Assembly: GCA_011372835.1 (NCBI GenBank)
Contig: DSAJ01000153.1
Coordinates: 1 to 12,395, forward strand
DNA length: 12,395 nt
Direction: 5' to 3'
Source of the DNA: Methanomicrobia archaeon
GTDB taxonomy: Archaea > Methanobacteriota_B > Thermococci > Methanofastidiosales > NM3
Shown here in pieces: positions 11,780-12,395 of this stretch; positions within the stretch are counted from its first letter, which is position 1, and each line of letters starts with the position of its first letter. Position numbers and translations under genes: made by a program. The notes beneath the pieces were generated by a model. It was not told where the DNA came from. It ran no database searches and was given only the letters and a program-made list of their open reading frames with translations.

Positions 11780-12395
11780 ATCCGTCAGACATCGTCGGGT
11801 CTTGTCGCGAACGGGGCGCAGACGACGTTATATGCCACGTCACGAATCTGCGACGCAAGCAGATCCGATTCGCAAACAACGAGGTCACGGCCTCGAAGCT
11901 CTGGGACAGCATCACCGCCTCCATCTTCCTTGCCAAGGATCGACGTGTCGTTGCGACCACGCTCAACGACCCAACGAAGCTTGACGAGACGCTGGATGAG
12001 CTCTTCTCAATCGCTGGTGCGATTGGTCCGTCCGAGGACTATCACGGCATAGCGGATGGCACGTTCACATACAAGGGCATCCCAGTCGAGACGGACATGC
12101 CCGATGATGAGCGCATCATAGGCGACGTCTTCTCTATCGCCGACGACTGCCGCGCGGCAGGCGTATACTACACCACCTCTGTCAACGACGAGATCGCCAC
12201 ATCATCAGGCATCCACGCAAGCGATGAGAGCACGTCATTTGAGCTCTCCGTACGCATGTTCGCCGACAAGAACGCCTCGGGCCATGCCGTTTCCTGTGCC
12301 CGCACGCTTCATGACTTCGACTATATCACGGCGTGCGAGAACGCTGTGGATATAGCACGCGATGCCCGCAACCCGGTGCGTGGTGAGGAGGGGCG
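11776..12395 (+). CDS. tldE: TldE/PmbA, non-catalytic protease subunit (5' part)
   Basis: The reading frame starts at the ATG overlapping the tldD stop (ATGA) and stays open to the end of the window, giving 206 complete codons. The translation begins MNPSDIVGSCRERGADD, continues with RRKQIRFANNEVTASKLWDS and later contains YYTTSVNDEIATSSGI. This matches the N-terminal domain of PmbA/TldE, the partner that lacks the HExxxH motif and shapes the peptide tunnel of the heterodimer. The order tldD-tldE with overlap is expected for a stoichiometric complex. The C-terminal half, roughly 230 residues in homologues, lies outside the window. No frameshift is visible in the part present. Confidence 0.9.
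   Translation, partial: MNPSDIVGSCRERGADDVICHVTNLRRKQIRFANNEVTASKLWDSITASIFLAKDRRVVATTLNDPTKLDETLDELFSIAGAIGPSEDYHGIADGTFTYKGIPVETDMPDDERIIGDVFSIADDCRAAGVYYTTSVNDEIATSSGIHASDESTSFELSVRMFADKNASGHAVSCARTLHDFDYITACENAVDIARDARNPVRGEEG

Noticed and set aside
1..12395. Search by eye for tRNA, rRNA, CRISPR repeats, insertion-sequence ends and attachment sites
   Set aside because: No cloverleaf, spaced direct repeats, transposase or integrase motifs were seen. A covariance-model scan would be needed to exclude small RNAs.

Overview
The window looks like chromosomal DNA from an anaerobic archaeon, most likely euryarchaeal in the broad sense. A Thermoplasmatota or methanogen-type lineage is possible, but I cannot fix the taxon. 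The evidence is as follows. Several genes have an archaeal TATA-like box about 25 bp before the start codon, and some transcripts look leaderless (positions 63 and 6983). T-rich tracts serve as terminators. The gene families present (DUF134, ORP/NifX-like proteins, ferredoxin-inserted MinD ATPases, DUF89, a NiFeS carbon-monoxide-dehydrogenase homologue, short RNase HI, archaeal-size ProB) are typical of anaerobic archaea and of some anaerobic bacteria.

Region 1 (about 30-4577, plus strand) is a compact seven-gene operon. It holds a DUF134 regulator, an ORP/NifX-like protein, a DUF169 protein, a second ORP/NifX-like protein, a DUF89 metal-dependent phosphatase-like protein, and two paired MinD-type ATPases that each carry an inserted two-cluster ferredoxin. 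Gaps run from a 4-nt overlap to about 21 nt, and a hairpin plus T6 follows the last stop. The content resembles the bacterial 'orange protein' (ORP) complex genes, so a role in assembling or carrying a metal-sulfur cluster is the most economical inference.

Region 2 (about 4590-6595, plus strand) has its own promoter, with a 17-bp palindrome across the BRE/TATA, and encodes a CooS-family protein of 633 residues. Its Fe-S cluster B and most of the active-site C-cluster ligands are recognisable. However, the Cys expected just before the T-G-N/Q-E motif is Glu300, and two His residues of the proton-transfer chain are replaced. It is therefore a variant CODH-family enzyme whose cluster and reaction may not be the standard Ni-dependent CO oxidation. 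A clear hairpin-T terminator follows.

Region 3 (6588-9720, minus strand) holds a leaderless DUF1284 Fe-S-type protein, a small flavodoxin, and an overlapping proB-proA pair for the first two steps of proline synthesis.

Region 4 (9785-12395, plus strand) holds a short RNase HI gene, divergent from proB. It is followed by tldD, whose promoter contains a 22-bp imperfect dyad, and by tldE (pmbA), which overlaps tldD by 4 nt and runs off the right edge.

The most interesting part is the ORP-like operon lying directly upstream of a CooS homologue with a non-canonical active site. A functional link is a hypothesis only, because a terminator and a separate promoter lie between them. I saw no tRNA, rRNA, CRISPR array, insertion sequence or phage gene.
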